Shown here: positions 54,380 through 62,445 of the stretch, one piece after another | How positions within the stretch are numbered: position 1 is the first letter of the stretch | Layout of the letters: each line of letters opens with the position of its first letter | Assembly: GCF_022531965.1 (NCBI RefSeq) | Contig: NZ_CP092831.1 | Location: 1,950,001-2,014,000 of the forward strand | Origin: Paenibacillus peoriae | GTDB taxonomy: Bacteria; Bacillota; Bacilli; Paenibacillales; Paenibacillaceae | Direction: 5' to 3' | Length of the DNA: 64,000 nt | Notes under the pieces: generated by a model | The model's input: the letters and a program-made list of their open reading frames with translations, nothing else | Told to the model about the DNA's origin: nothing | Databases searched by the model: none | Position numbers and translations under genes: made by a program

Positions 54380-54952
54380 ATGGAAGTATTAAAGGAACGA
54401 ATTATAAATGAAGGCGTGATTGCATCAGATCAGGTGCTGAAGCTGGATGGTTTGCTTAATCACCAGGTTGATCCGGAGCTGACAATGGCAATGGGACGAG
54501 AGTTCGCAGCACGTTTCCGAGAAGAGAAGATTACCAGAATAGTGACCGTGGAGTCCTCAGGCATTGCTATCGGGTTTGCGACAGCATTGGAATTGGGTGT
54601 CCCGTTGGTATTCGCTCGTCGTAAAAAGACCCTACTAGCTGATCCAGACGCGCTGTGTGAACGCGTACCTTCGTTTACTAAAGGTATTGTTACGGATATT
54701 ATGCTGTCTCGTCAATTTATTCACGAAGATGATCGTGTTCTTTTCATTGATGATATTATCGCTAATGGTGATGCGGCGCGAGGCATGGTTAAAATCATTC
54801 AACGCTCCGGAGCTGAGTTGGTTGGATTCGGTGTCGCGGTGGAAAAAAGCTTTCAGGCCGGAGCGAGAACCATCCGTGAGCAGGGTATTCGTGTAGAGTC
54901 ATTGGTCAAAATTTCGTCGTTAGCGGACGGTAAGATTGAGTTTGCTGAATAG
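54380..54952 (+). CDS. xpt: Xanthine phosphoribosyltransferase
   Basis: 190 residues from the ATG at 54380, which follows GGGAGGTC; the open frame extends to 54338 without a site. MEVLKERIINEGVIASDQVLKLDGLLNHQVDP is the typical Xpt start, and VLFIDDIIANGDAARG is the PRPP-binding loop. It makes XMP from xanthine and PRPP. Only 84 nt separates it from the dedA stop; a purine riboswitch and pbuX, usual in Bacillus, are absent. Confidence 0.95.
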   Translation: MEVLKERIINEGVIASDQVLKLDGLLNHQVDPELTMAMGREFAARFREEKITRIVTVESSGIAIGFATALELGVPLVFARRKKTLLADPDALCERVPSFTKGIVTDIMLSRQFIHEDDRVLFIDDIIANGDAARGMVKIIQRSGAELVGFGVAVEKSFQAGARTIREQGIRVESLVKISSLADGKIEFAE

Positions 54953-55053
54953 TAACAATTCAAAACTCCTGTTCCTGATTTCTAATAATAACCTTTGCAT
55001 GAGCTTCAATTTCGCTTATAATATAGTTAAGGTTTTGGAGAGGAGGCAGCAAC

Positions 55054-55398
55054 ATGGGGAAAGAACAATTGACCGAACAGTTTTTTCTGGAAAAACTGGC
55101 AGCGGCTAAAGTACACTTTGAGCGTGCCTTGGATTGTAAGCATACGGAATTTGACGATTTGTATCCCTATATGATTGAACATCCTCAGTTTTTTTGGTAT
55201 AAACGCTATGTGGCCTGGTCTGAGTTGTTGACGTTGGTTAACCTATGCGAAGAATTGTCCTTCTCTTGGAAAGAAGAATTTACTGCTCACCAAGTGGAGT
55301 ATGTAGATCAGCGAGTGTTGTCTGCACAAGTGCTGGACTTCTGGTACGAGAAGAACGATACAAAAGAACATGATCACAGTGTAAATCAGTCGGGATAA
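55054..55398 (+). CDS. Hypothetical protein, 114 residues
   Basis: The ATG follows GAGAGGAGG. The product is helical and aromatic-rich (FDDLYPYMIEHPQFFWYKRYVAWSELL) with a charged C-terminus and no membrane segment or cysteine motif. It stands alone between xpt and a strong terminator. I do not recognise the family. Confidence 0.68.
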   Translation: MGKEQLTEQFFLEKLAAAKVHFERALDCKHTEFDDLYPYMIEHPQFFWYKRYVAWSELLTLVNLCEELSFSWKEEFTAHQVEYVDQRVLSAQVLDFWYEKNDTKEHDHSVNQSG

Positions 55399-55439
55399 TT
55401 TGTCGCTCTGTTGGCAATCCATATAAGTAGTAAGTGAGA

Positions 55440-55472
55440 AGAGACCTAAATGATTCATTTAGGTCTCTTTTT
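55440..55472 (+). terminator. Terminator after the 114-residue hypothetical gene
   Basis: A perfect 13-bp stem (55440-55452 with 55456-55468) has an ATT loop and five T. Confidence 0.9.
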
Positions 55473-55539
55473 AAACTTTTTCATGCATAGAATCATGGTC
55501 GCTGTGTTATTAAAAAAAGTGTATAAGGAGGGGACAAGG

Positions 55540-55761
55540 ATGATTATGGACGAAGAATTGGATGCTTATCGACTCTCCGGTGAAAAGGTGCGTGTCGTAC
55601 GCGATGGATTGGAGACCAACGATGTTGTTGGCATTGTACTGGCATGGGATGATGAACAGGTGCTTATTCGGCGCCAGAATCGACGTGTGGTCAAATTGGA
55701 TCGCAGCTATACATATCAGCCGTTCAGCGAGCCACGTCACAATCCGATAGATCTGGATTAG
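55540..55761 (+). CDS. Small hypothetical protein, 73 residues
   Basis: Start at the ATG 8 nt after AAGGAGG; the frame is open further upstream but through the terminator, so that part is not coding. The short beta-rich sequence VRVVRDGLETNDVVGIVLAWDDEQVLIRRQNRRVVKLDRSY suggests a small barrel of the Sm/YlxS type, which is only a guess. No family is recognised. Confidence 0.65.
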   Translation: MIMDEELDAYRLSGEKVRVVRDGLETNDVVGIVLAWDDEQVLIRRQNRRVVKLDRSYTYQPFSEPRHNPIDLD

Positions 55762-55872
55762 GAATGGGTTCCAAATGGGTGTTGGATAAAAATAACTGGG
55801 TGATTCATTAGGCATACAGAAACTCTAAATCGGACACAGTAATGAAGGAAAATCCAACAGAGAGGACGTGCT

Positions 55873-56208
55873 GTGTCAATGACGGTTATGGACGAAAAAG
55901 TACATGCATATAAGGATCAAATCAGCCATTTGGAAGATCAGTTGCCCGAGGTAGTTCATGCATATCATCGCTTTACCGGAGAGTGCTTTCAAGCCGGCAG
56001 CTTAGATGAGAAAACCAAGCAACTGATTGCACTAGGCATTGGCTTATTTGCCAACAATGAAGTATGCACGTTTTATCACGTAGACGAGGCGCGGTCCAAA
56101 GGAGCTAGTGATCAGGAAATTATGGAGACCATTGCTGTAGCCGCAGCGGTAGGTGGAGGACATGCTCTAAGTCAAGGGGTTACGCGTGTACAGAAGGCGT
56201 TGCAATAA
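55873..56208 (+). CDS. Carboxymuconolactone decarboxylase (AhpD-like) family protein
   Basis: 111 residues from a GTG after AGAGGA. The CMD fold is shown by LDEKTKQLIALGIGLFANN and the GASDQEIMETIAVAAAVGGGHAL tail. The usual CxxCxxxH redox site reads NEVCTFYH: only the second cysteine and the histidine remain. The full two-cysteine peroxidase activity of AhpD is therefore unlikely. It is a single-gene unit with its own terminator. Confidence 0.85.
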   Translation: MSMTVMDEKVHAYKDQISHLEDQLPEVVHAYHRFTGECFQAGSLDEKTKQLIALGIGLFANNEVCTFYHVDEARSKGASDQEIMETIAVAAAVGGGHALSQGVTRVQKALQ

Positions 56209-56287
56209 AGCGAATCATTAATAGATATGCTTATGCTTCATCTTAGCGGTTATAGATCGATTTGGAGATATGATGGATATGGAAAGG

Positions 56288-56328
56288 AGCTTCCGAGCAC
56301 AGTTGGTGTCTGCGGAAGCTTTTTTTTT
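56288..56328 (+). terminator. Terminator after the CMD gene
   Basis: AGCTTCCG (56288-56295) pairs with CGGAAGCT (56313-56320); nine T follow, overlapping the stem end. Confidence 0.88.
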
Positions 56329-56348
56329 GCGTGTTTATTGTGCGGGGA

Positions 56349-56891
56349 TTATGCTCTTCTGCTTGCGGCAACAGCAGCAGGGCGAGACGTTTTACGCTTA
56401 TAAGCCAAAGAGGATGTAACCAAACTTCGATCAACGATGCGTAGGGGGTTGGAAGTTGAATTGTTTGGTAATTCGGGGCGATGTTTCTCTAGTAAAGGAA
56501 GGGCAGCTGTATGGGGCATAGAGGTTGAGAGCCCCAGATATGCTCGCATCCGCTCATACATTTCTTTGCGGAATGCTGGCATTGCCATACTGAACTGCTC
56601 TTTATTGCCTTTACTTATATAGGTGGCGTGAACGCCGGAGTGGTTTTGTTGTATGTCCAGAACATGAATGTGATATTTATTAAATTCATGTTTTACTTCA
56701 GACAGTAGGATTCCGGTACGATCTACACCTGCGTTAACCATTTCGACATAAAGATCAGGGGTTTTCAGCATACCGCTTTCTTCAAGAATTAGGCTGTCCC
56801 GCTCAAATACTTTTTGAATAAAGGTAAGGAGCAGATAACTTTTCACAAGAGACCATTCATGCTGAGTAGTATCTAAAGAGGTCATTACCAT
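56349..56891 (-). CDS. Hypothetical protein, 180 residues
   Basis: Start at the ATG at 56891 after AAGGCGGTGA, or the ATG 6 nt later. The first 115 residues look like a compact alpha/beta domain (VKSYLLLTFIQKVFERD, VDRTGILLSEVKHEFNKYHIHVLD, SGVHATYISKG). The last 60 are basic and disordered (KRKTSRPAAVAASRRA). There are no membrane segments, and the closest impression is a small DNA- or membrane-binding protein. I do not recognise it. Confidence 0.65.
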   Translation of the reverse strand: MVMTSLDTTQHEWSLVKSYLLLTFIQKVFERDSLILEESGMLKTPDLYVEMVNAGVDRTGILLSEVKHEFNKYHIHVLDIQQNHSGVHATYISKGNKEQFSMAMPAFRKEMYERMRAYLGLSTSMPHTAALPLLEKHRPELPNNSTSNPLRIVDRSLVTSSLAYKRKTSRPAAVAASRRA

Positions 56892-57025
56892 TCACCGCCT
56901 TAGGAAAATGTGATGATAATTCATAAACGATTGAAGAAAAGGAACATTCATTCCCGAGAACCTATGTTCTTATTTTAGTTTATTATTCCTTTTTTATCAA
57001 GAGGAAATTAACGAACATAAAAGGT

Positions 57026-57054
57026 TTGACATCTTGATATATGCATGGTATGAT
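57026..57054 (+). promoter_or_regulatory. Promoter of tRNA-Leu
   Basis: A perfect TTGACA (57026-57031), 17 nt, TATGAT (57049-57054). A GAAAGA/TCTTTC hairpin lies in the 5' leader (57070-57085). Confidence 0.85.
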
Positions 57055-57107
57055 CTATCTTGTCGCTAAGAAAGATTGATCTTTCGAGGATAAACGATAA
57101 TTTATAT

Positions 57108-57192
<85 letters not shown>

Positions 57193-57203
57193 TCCATTAG
57201 AAA

Positions 57204-57246
57204 AGGTCTATAGAATTGCTCTCGTAGCAGTTTTAGAGACCTTTTT
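57204..57246 (+). terminator. Terminator of tRNA-Leu
   Basis: AGGTCT (57204-57209) pairs with AGACCT (57237-57242), with inner TTGCT/AGCAG, followed by TTTTT. Confidence 0.75.
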
Positions 57247-57369
57247 CTTATATTTCTGGGGATTTGCTCATAGTTTAAGCTGAACACGTTTCTTGTCTTC
57301 ACGCAAACTATGGATTTCCAGATATGATAGAAAATTTTATGATGAAGTTATTGAAAGGTTGGATGTAAG

Positions 57370-57882
57370 ATGGAGAAAGCAACTTTTGCAGGTGGGTGCT
57401 TCTGGTGTATGGTGACTCCGTTTGAAGAGCAGCCGGGCATTCATGGCATTGTGTCAGGATACACTGGAGGAACGATTCCCAATCCCACCTATGAGCAGGT
57501 TAAAACAGGAACTACAGGCCACTACGAGGTGGTGCAGATTACGTTTGAGCCTGAGCTGTTTCCTTATGAAAAGCTGCTCGAATTATATTGGCCACAAACA
57601 GACCCTACTGACGGGGAAGGTCAATTTCAGGACAGGGGCACACAGTATAAACCCGCAATTTTTTATCATACAGAGCAGCAAAGGAAGCTTGCGCAGCAGT
57701 CCAAGGAGCAGTTGGCACAAAGTGGACGCTTTGATAAGCCAATTGTAACGGAGATCCTTCCAGCTTCGATTTTTTATCCGGCAGAGGATTATCATCAGGA
57801 TTACCACAAGAAAAACGTGAAGCACTATAAGGAAGATCGGGCTCAATCAGGCCGTGATGAATTTATGGATAAGAACTGGTAA
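57370..57882 (+). CDS. msrA: Peptide-methionine (S)-S-oxide reductase MsrA
   Basis: 170 residues. The catalytic Cys10 lies in [14 protein letters not shown], followed by Cys13 as a possible recycling residue. [16 protein letters not shown] and [22 protein letters not shown] segments (here YWPQTDPT) are family motifs. It repairs oxidised methionine with thioredoxin. No msrB follows, so the R isomer enzyme is elsewhere. Confidence 0.95.
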   Translation: MEKATFAGGCFWCMVTPFEEQPGIHGIVSGYTGGTIPNPTYEQVKTGTTGHYEVVQITFEPELFPYEKLLELYWPQTDPTDGEGQFQDRGTQYKPAIFYHTEQQRKLAQQSKEQLAQSGRFDKPIVTEILPASIFYPAEDYHQDYHKKNVKHYKEDRAQSGRDEFMDKNW

Positions 57883-57910
57883 GCCGCTTTAACATACGTT
57901 TCTACGCACG

Positions 57911-57955
57911 ATAAGGCAGATCAGGGAGTATTCCTGGTCTGCCTTATACATATTT
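57911..57955 (+). terminator. Probable terminator of msrA
   Basis: A 15-bp stem (57911-57925 with 57933-57947, one T-G pair) has a 7-nt loop. Only ACATATTT follows, so the T tract is weak. Confidence 0.55.
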
Positions 57956-58005
57956 AGACGAGGTTACTCACACAATGAAGGGACAGAGAAGGAGGCTGAC
58001 CCGCA

Positions 58006-58893
58006 ATGAGTACACGACGGAAGCTGCACATGAGAAATATAATAAAAAAGGCTTTAAAGGCATCGCGCGGCCGGAAAGAGCCAGCTTATGTACCTGTATT
58101 CCATTCAAGCTCCAAAATGCGAAGAACCGTAGTACTCTGTATTTCGGTATGCATGTTATTCATGGTCTGTAGTACTGGTGTTGCAGAAGCAATAGACAAA
58201 CAGGACGAGTCGCAAAGGATGGTTGCTGTCATTATTGACGATCTGGGAAACAATATGAAAGGGACTGAGCAAATTTTAAATTTACCCGTTAAGATTACTG
58301 TTGCTGTGATGCCCTTCCTGCCTACAACCAAGCAGGACGCTATGGAAGCGCATAAGCGTGGTCATGACGTCATCGTCCATCTTCCAATGGAGCCAAAACA
58401 GGGAAAGCCCGAATGGCTCGGACCCGGAGCAATTAAGGCTAATATGACGGATGAAGAAGTACACGCTAAGGTGACAGCAGCGATTAAGGATGTTCCTTAT
58501 GCGATAGGGATGAACAACCACATGGGTTCCAAGGTTACTTCAGATAAGCGCATTATGTCCATAGTTCTTGATGTTTGTAAAGAGCATGGACTATTTTTTG
58601 TCGATAGCCGTACTAATTATTGGTCGGTGGTGCCTGAGCTTGCCGCTAAAAAAGGAATGCCACCGGTACGCAATGATGTTTTTCTGGATGATGTCCATAC
58701 CCTCGTCCATGTGAATCGGCAACTTACAAAAGTGGTTGAATGGCTGGATGAGCACAACACCTGTGTAACGATTGGGCATGTCGGCGTGTCGGGCATGTAC
58801 ACATCCTCCGCTCTTCATTCCTCGGTTCCCAAGCTAAAGGAGCACACCAAATTTGTGGGTATTAGCGATTTGGTGCGAGCTGTATGGGGATGA
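58006..58893 (+). CDS. Divergent polysaccharide deacetylase family protein, exported
   Basis: 295 residues. The ATG follows GAAGGAGG. A basic start is followed by a hydrophobic segment at about 40-62 (TVVLCISVCMLFMVCSTGVA) which is probably a signal anchor. The divergent polysaccharide deacetylase domain (YibQ-like) begins at MVAVIIDDLGNN and includes DVIVHLPMEPK, IGMNNHMGSKVT and FVDSRTN. The aspartates and histidines are those of the NodB-like metal site. The target may be peptidoglycan or an exopolysaccharide. The convergent neighbour is a CwlD-like amidase. Confidence 0.88.
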   Translation: MSTRRKLHMRNIIKKALKASRGRKEPAYVPVFHSSSKMRRTVVLCISVCMLFMVCSTGVAEAIDKQDESQRMVAVIIDDLGNNMKGTEQILNLPVKITVAVMPFLPTTKQDAMEAHKRGHDVIVHLPMEPKQGKPEWLGPGAIKANMTDEEVHAKVTAAIKDVPYAIGMNNHMGSKVTSDKRIMSIVLDVCKEHGLFFVDSRTNYWSVVPELAAKKGMPPVRNDVFLDDVHTLVHVNRQLTKVVEWLDEHNTCVTIGHVGVSGMYTSSALHSSVPKLKEHTKFVGISDLVRAVWG

Positions 58894-58915
58894 ACGGGAG
58901 ACCCAGCCATCAACA

Positions 58916-59677
58916 CTACCATGCCGTCAGATGCGCAATAATGCCTTCGGCAATAGCTCCTGCAATGCTTTTTTGACCACGATCCTCGGAAAGCATAGCT
59001 CTGTCCTGTTCGTTACTGATAAATCCGGTTTCCACAATGACAGCAGGGTGCTGGATCTTATTCAAAAGATAAAAGGGTTTTCCGTACACTGTTTTTCTAT
59101 TCATGCAAAATAAGCGGTTTAATGAATGCTGAATCCGTTCAGCTAACAGATAGCTGCTGCCTTCATCCTGATACAGCACAATGGGTCCCCGTTTTTCGGC
59201 ACGTTTGGTCCAATTGACATGCAGGCTTACAACCAAAGCGGTGGGCAGTTGTTCTGTTAAGCTTTTACGTTGAGCAAGGTCTTTAAGATGCCGGGATTTG
59301 GACTGTAGCCAACGGTTGTCGTCACTCAGTGCGTAGTCCTTGTCCCGATTCAGAACGGCAGAATATCCCTGGGATCGTAAAATCAAGTACAGCTTTTGAG
59401 CAATGGCGAGATTGATGTCTTTTTCCAAAATTCCTTTGTGACTTGCTCCACCATCCACACCACCATGGCCTACATCAATCAGTACAACGGGCTTGGCAAA
59501 AGCGTGATAGGACGAATGTACGCTGGGCGGAACATCTGTATACTTGTTCGGTTCCTTACTTTTATCGTCAGGCTGGGCAGCTATATAGGTAAATGGGGCA
59601 AATACAGCACTGCAAAGAATGCATAGACTCAATCCCAGCCTTGTCATCCCTATCTTGTTTAACTTTTTATTCCGCAC
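58916..59677 (-). CDS. cwlD: N-acetylmuramoyl-L-alanine amidase, CwlD-like
   Basis: 253 residues. The N-terminus (MTRLGLSLCILCSAVFAPFTYIAA) is a signal peptide or anchor. The Amidase_3 domain has zinc ligands His71 (DVGHGGVDGGA), Glu85 and His153 (SLHVN), and catalytic Glu216 (VIVETGFISN). The absence of SH3 or LysM repeats and the short length match CwlD, the germination amidase that prepares muramic lactam in spore cortex. A vegetative amidase is possible. It converges on the deacetylase gene 23 nt away. Confidence 0.82.
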   Translation of the reverse strand: MRNKKLNKIGMTRLGLSLCILCSAVFAPFTYIAAQPDDKSKEPNKYTDVPPSVHSSYHAFAKPVVLIDVGHGGVDGGASHKGILEKDINLAIAQKLYLILRSQGYSAVLNRDKDYALSDDNRWLQSKSRHLKDLAQRKSLTEQLPTALVVSLHVNWTKRAEKRGPIVLYQDEGSSYLLAERIQHSLNRLFCMNRKTVYGKPFYLLNKIQHPAVIVETGFISNEQDRAMLSEDRGQKSIAGAIAEGIIAHLTAW

Positions 59678-59884
59678 GTTCTATTCCTCCAGTGGACGAA
59701 TTGATTATTTACTGATTGAAGATAGTATGTTCCATTTAAGGGAAACCATGCATAGTTATTCCCACAGGGGTTAGACCTTTTGGAAAATGAGCAAGCTAGT
59801 TTTATCTGCACCTAACGTGTAAATCCGATATTTCCAAGCAACGTAAGATGGAAAGGATAGGCGCAGATTCGGAGGAGGTCATGG

Positions 59885-60079
59885 ATGATGGCGAAGAGTG
59901 ACGAACTGGTGACGTATATTACGCAGCGGATTGTTCGCTATATGGAAACGCCGCGTGATGTTCGGCGCAGTCAAAAACAAGCCAGAGAGCCGTGGGGGAG
60001 CAAATGGTTTGGCATGTTGCCTCTCGCTCTGAAAATGTGGATGAAATCCACACGCAGAGGGCGAAGGGAGCGACATTAA
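59885..60079 (+). CDS. yqzE: YqzE family small protein
   Basis: 64 residues after GGAGGAGG; the second ATG at 59888 is equally possible. The family signature is LVTYITQRIVRYMETPRDVRR followed by WGSKWFGMLPLALKMW. It is basic and probably membrane associated. YqzE is known only as a conserved protein near comG in Bacillus, and the function is unknown. It lies near yqhG and yqhH here as it does in B. subtilis. Confidence 0.85.
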   Translation: MMAKSDELVTYITQRIVRYMETPRDVRRSQKQAREPWGSKWFGMLPLALKMWMKSTRRGRRERH

Positions 60080-60086
60080 GCTCGCC

Positions 60087-60134
60087 AAAGAGACCACAAG
60101 AGGCATAGGGTATGCCATTTTGAGGTCTCTTTTT
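60087..60134 (+). terminator. Terminator of yqzE
   Basis: AAAGAGACC (60087-60095) pairs with GGTCTCTTT (60124-60132), with inner GGCATA/TATGCC, then TTT. Confidence 0.82.
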
Positions 60135-60178
60135 ATGTTGTAGAGATCATTCCGAATCATTATCATGTTTCTTTATAA

Positions 60179-61234
60179 CTAGGAGTCCAAACGATAGAAT
60201 TCGCCAGCTGACAATAACTTTTTTAATGGTACAAATCGGGAAAGTCCATGATGGTAGGTTAACGCATATAAATTGGATTGGGACGGATGATCTGGGGATA
60301 TCCAGGACTGATACCCACTAATGGATAAGGGACCCCCAAAGGCAAAATTGATACCTGTGGCAGAAAATATAATACGCGGCGAAATACTCAGTGTATCCAT
60401 AAATTGGCCTGTGTTACGGACGGAAAGCTTTTGCTTGGGTTGAAGCCACCCCAGGTCGTCATAGGGATCGAAAGGAGCAGACGAGACCGTAACCGCCTGC
60501 GCCTGTGTTTTCAAAAAGGGTACAGATGAAGAGAATGCGTTGTCCTGAAGCTTATGTTTCCAACTCCCATCTGCCACTTCTACAGGTAACGGATCGCCAG
60601 TCACAGCATCAATACATATTCGGCTGCCTGTAGAGGAACGCACCAGCCAGTAGGCTAGTAGCGGTTCCTCATACATAGGTGTGATTTGCAGCTTGTCGAT
60701 AGATGAAAGATCAGTATCTGTGAGCGACACCAGGGATTGACGAAGTACATCCATACTATAAGGCCCACCCGGGCCATTCCCGTATTCGTTGAGTTGATAT
60801 ATGCCATTTGAGTCTGATCCGATAATCAGATAGCCGATATATTCTCCCGCACGGTTTACTTGAACAAGCCAACTATGGGTTCCAGGTCCGAGCGGATGAT
60901 AGCTAAGCTCAGCATCTTTCCACGAGGCAAAAGGGGGCTGCGACGATAGGGATTGTACTGTGTTGTTTGCAGCCTGTTTTACGTCTGCGGGCACGCCTTG
61001 CTCCTCAGTAGGAAAACTTGCAGAAACGTCACCCGGGGAAGGGGTAACCGGACTCGTGGAGTTCAATGGAGGAACCCACGAGCTTTCGTTGTAGAGAGAC
61101 ACCGAGTTTAAATTGTTGCTTTGTGCGACTGAGGGAGCCGCATGAATGGAAGCGAACGGACAGACTGCAGACAGGCCGATCAGAACAGCTGCGATCATAC
61201 CTATGCTATAGTGCCCGGAATGACTCTTCTTCAA
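60179..61234 (-). CDS. Secreted protein of unknown function, 351 residues
   Basis: Start at the TTG at 61234 after AGAAAGGTGG. The open frame reaches 61549, but the extra 105 residues have no ribosome site, overlap yqhG and look non-coding. A signal peptide (SIGMIAAVLIGLSAVCPFASIHA) is followed by a Ser/Pro-rich linker, then a region of repeated turns (YLIIGSDSNGIYQLNEYGNG, ITPMYEEPLLAYWLVRSSTG) that suggests a beta-rich extracellular domain. No catalytic motif is recognised. The left end is 7 bases after the window's last terminator region, with no partner gene downstream. Confidence 0.72.
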   Translation of the reverse strand: MKKSHSGHYSIGMIAAVLIGLSAVCPFASIHAAPSVAQSNNLNSVSLYNESSWVPPLNSTSPVTPSPGDVSASFPTEEQGVPADVKQAANNTVQSLSSQPPFASWKDAELSYHPLGPGTHSWLVQVNRAGEYIGYLIIGSDSNGIYQLNEYGNGPGGPYSMDVLRQSLVSLTDTDLSSIDKLQITPMYEEPLLAYWLVRSSTGSRICIDAVTGDPLPVEVADGSWKHKLQDNAFSSSVPFLKTQAQAVTVSSAPFDPYDDLGWLQPKQKLSVRNTGQFMDTLSISPRIIFSATGINFAFGGPLSISGYQSWISPDHPSQSNLYALTYHHGLSRFVPLKKLLSAGEFYRLDS

Positions 61235-61493
61235 TGGTATCCACCTTTCTGTCGGCTTGATTGCCCGACGGAGGCATTCTTTTTTATCCAGCATACAGCC
61301 TGTCCCATAAAAAGACTGCTGCACCTTGTCGGCGTAAATGTCATATCCAGGTTCGCTTTTTGCTGTCGATACATAGGGGACATGTTTAACCAAACTTGTG
61401 GTTACAGCAGCGGAAACTGATGTAGGCTGAAGCAAGATGTTACAAGCTGACGATATCTCTGCAACTTTCCTGCGAAGGAGCGAGAGATATCGG
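61235..61493 (-). other. Non-coding gap with a long hairpin
   Basis: About 260 nt between yqhG and the secreted protein gene. A hairpin lies directly after the yqhG stop (61451-61460 with 61483-61492, CGATATCTCT/AGAGATATCG) with further CCT/AGG pairing inside. No T tract follows on either strand. The rest could carry the promoter of the secreted protein gene, but I see no clear sigma-A site and no riboswitch pattern. Confidence 0.6.
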
Positions 61494-62444
61494 TTACCGC
61501 AGATGAAATATCCCGCAGTTAATGGCGGATACGAGTACCTTTGGCTCATATTGCCATACCATTTCTTTACGTCGGGCTTGATGCTGCTCGGATATGGCTT
61601 CTTTTTTTTCCTCTTCCTCTTTCTGCTCCTTGATTAGATCTTCGTAGTAGTGGTCAATGACCTCCAATTCCTCGCGCAATCGTTCCTTCGCCTGCTCAGC
61701 CCAACCATAGTCTTGCTGACGGAGTTGTTCAGTGAGGTAGCTTTCAAGCGAGGTGGAAGCTTCCGGGACAGATAGCTTGGCAGGCTGTACATGCATATTG
61801 CCCGCCAGCAGCGGGCTGAGCTGCCGGGTTTCGAGCATGGCGCCAAAATCGGTTACAATGGTGCCGCTTTTGAGCGAAATACCTAGCCAATGAAGTTCCT
61901 CACGCTTCAAATCGCAAGCGAATTCAATTTTATAGCAGATGCTGAGCCAAGCTTCATAGACTACGGGAGAGCGGGCAGACAACTGACGGGCATCAGGCTG
62001 CTCAAACAAATAAACATATTTTCCTCCATCCCGTGCGGCTTCAAAAATTTGGTGCAGCCGACGGCTTCCATATCGAAGCTCCTCCTGCAAAATACGTCCA
62101 GGTCCCAATTGTGGTAACGTCGGTACATGACCGAAGTAACGCCCCATGACCTGATCTTGTGCTGCGTTGCCTGATGCTGGAGTTGGGGGTGTATGGTCCG
62201 CTAAACGTTCCTGTTCTGTGCGATAGGCTTCCCCATCAAAGATGAAGGTGAAGGACATCGTCTGCGCTGGAACGCCAGTACGCTCCACGTATCCCCAATA
62301 GTAGGGCCGGTTTGTTAAGGCTTTATCCGCTTCTGGAGAAAGCTTGACGGTTACATGGTGGGGTGACCTCTCAATGACACTGCATCCGGTAGCTTCCAGA
62401 TAGGTGTGGACAAAACGCTGGACTTGCTGTGCATCCATGGTCAA
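61494..62444 (-). CDS. yqhG: YqhG family protein
   Basis: 316 residues from a TTG after GGGAGGTC. The YqhG start (MTMDAQQVQRFVHTYLEATGCSVIERSPHHVTVKLSPEADKALTNRPYYWGY) is typical. A C-terminal coiled coil (EVIDHYYEDLIKEQKEEEEKKE) follows. In Bacillus subtilis yqhG also follows the SNF2 helicase gene yqhH. Its function is not known, but the fixed pairing suggests it acts with the helicase. Its start is 2 nt from the yqhH stop. Confidence 0.9.
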   Translation of the reverse strand: MTMDAQQVQRFVHTYLEATGCSVIERSPHHVTVKLSPEADKALTNRPYYWGYVERTGVPAQTMSFTFIFDGEAYRTEQERLADHTPPTPASGNAAQDQVMGRYFGHVPTLPQLGPGRILQEELRYGSRRLHQIFEAARDGGKYVYLFEQPDARQLSARSPVVYEAWLSICYKIEFACDLKREELHWLGISLKSGTIVTDFGAMLETRQLSPLLAGNMHVQPAKLSVPEASTSLESYLTEQLRQQDYGWAEQAKERLREELEVIDHYYEDLIKEQKEEEEKKEAISEQHQARRKEMVWQYEPKVLVSAINCGIFHLR

Positions 62445-62445
62445 A

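Noticed and set aside
61235..61493. Possible c-di-GMP (GEMM) riboswitch before the secreted protein gene
   Set aside because: The GCAAACC and GGACGCAAAGCC core motifs are absent.
61235..61549. N-terminal 105 codons of the secreted protein open frame
   Set aside because: They overlap the yqhG stop region, have no ribosome site, and lack protein-like composition; the TTG at 61234 has a good site and starts a signal peptide.
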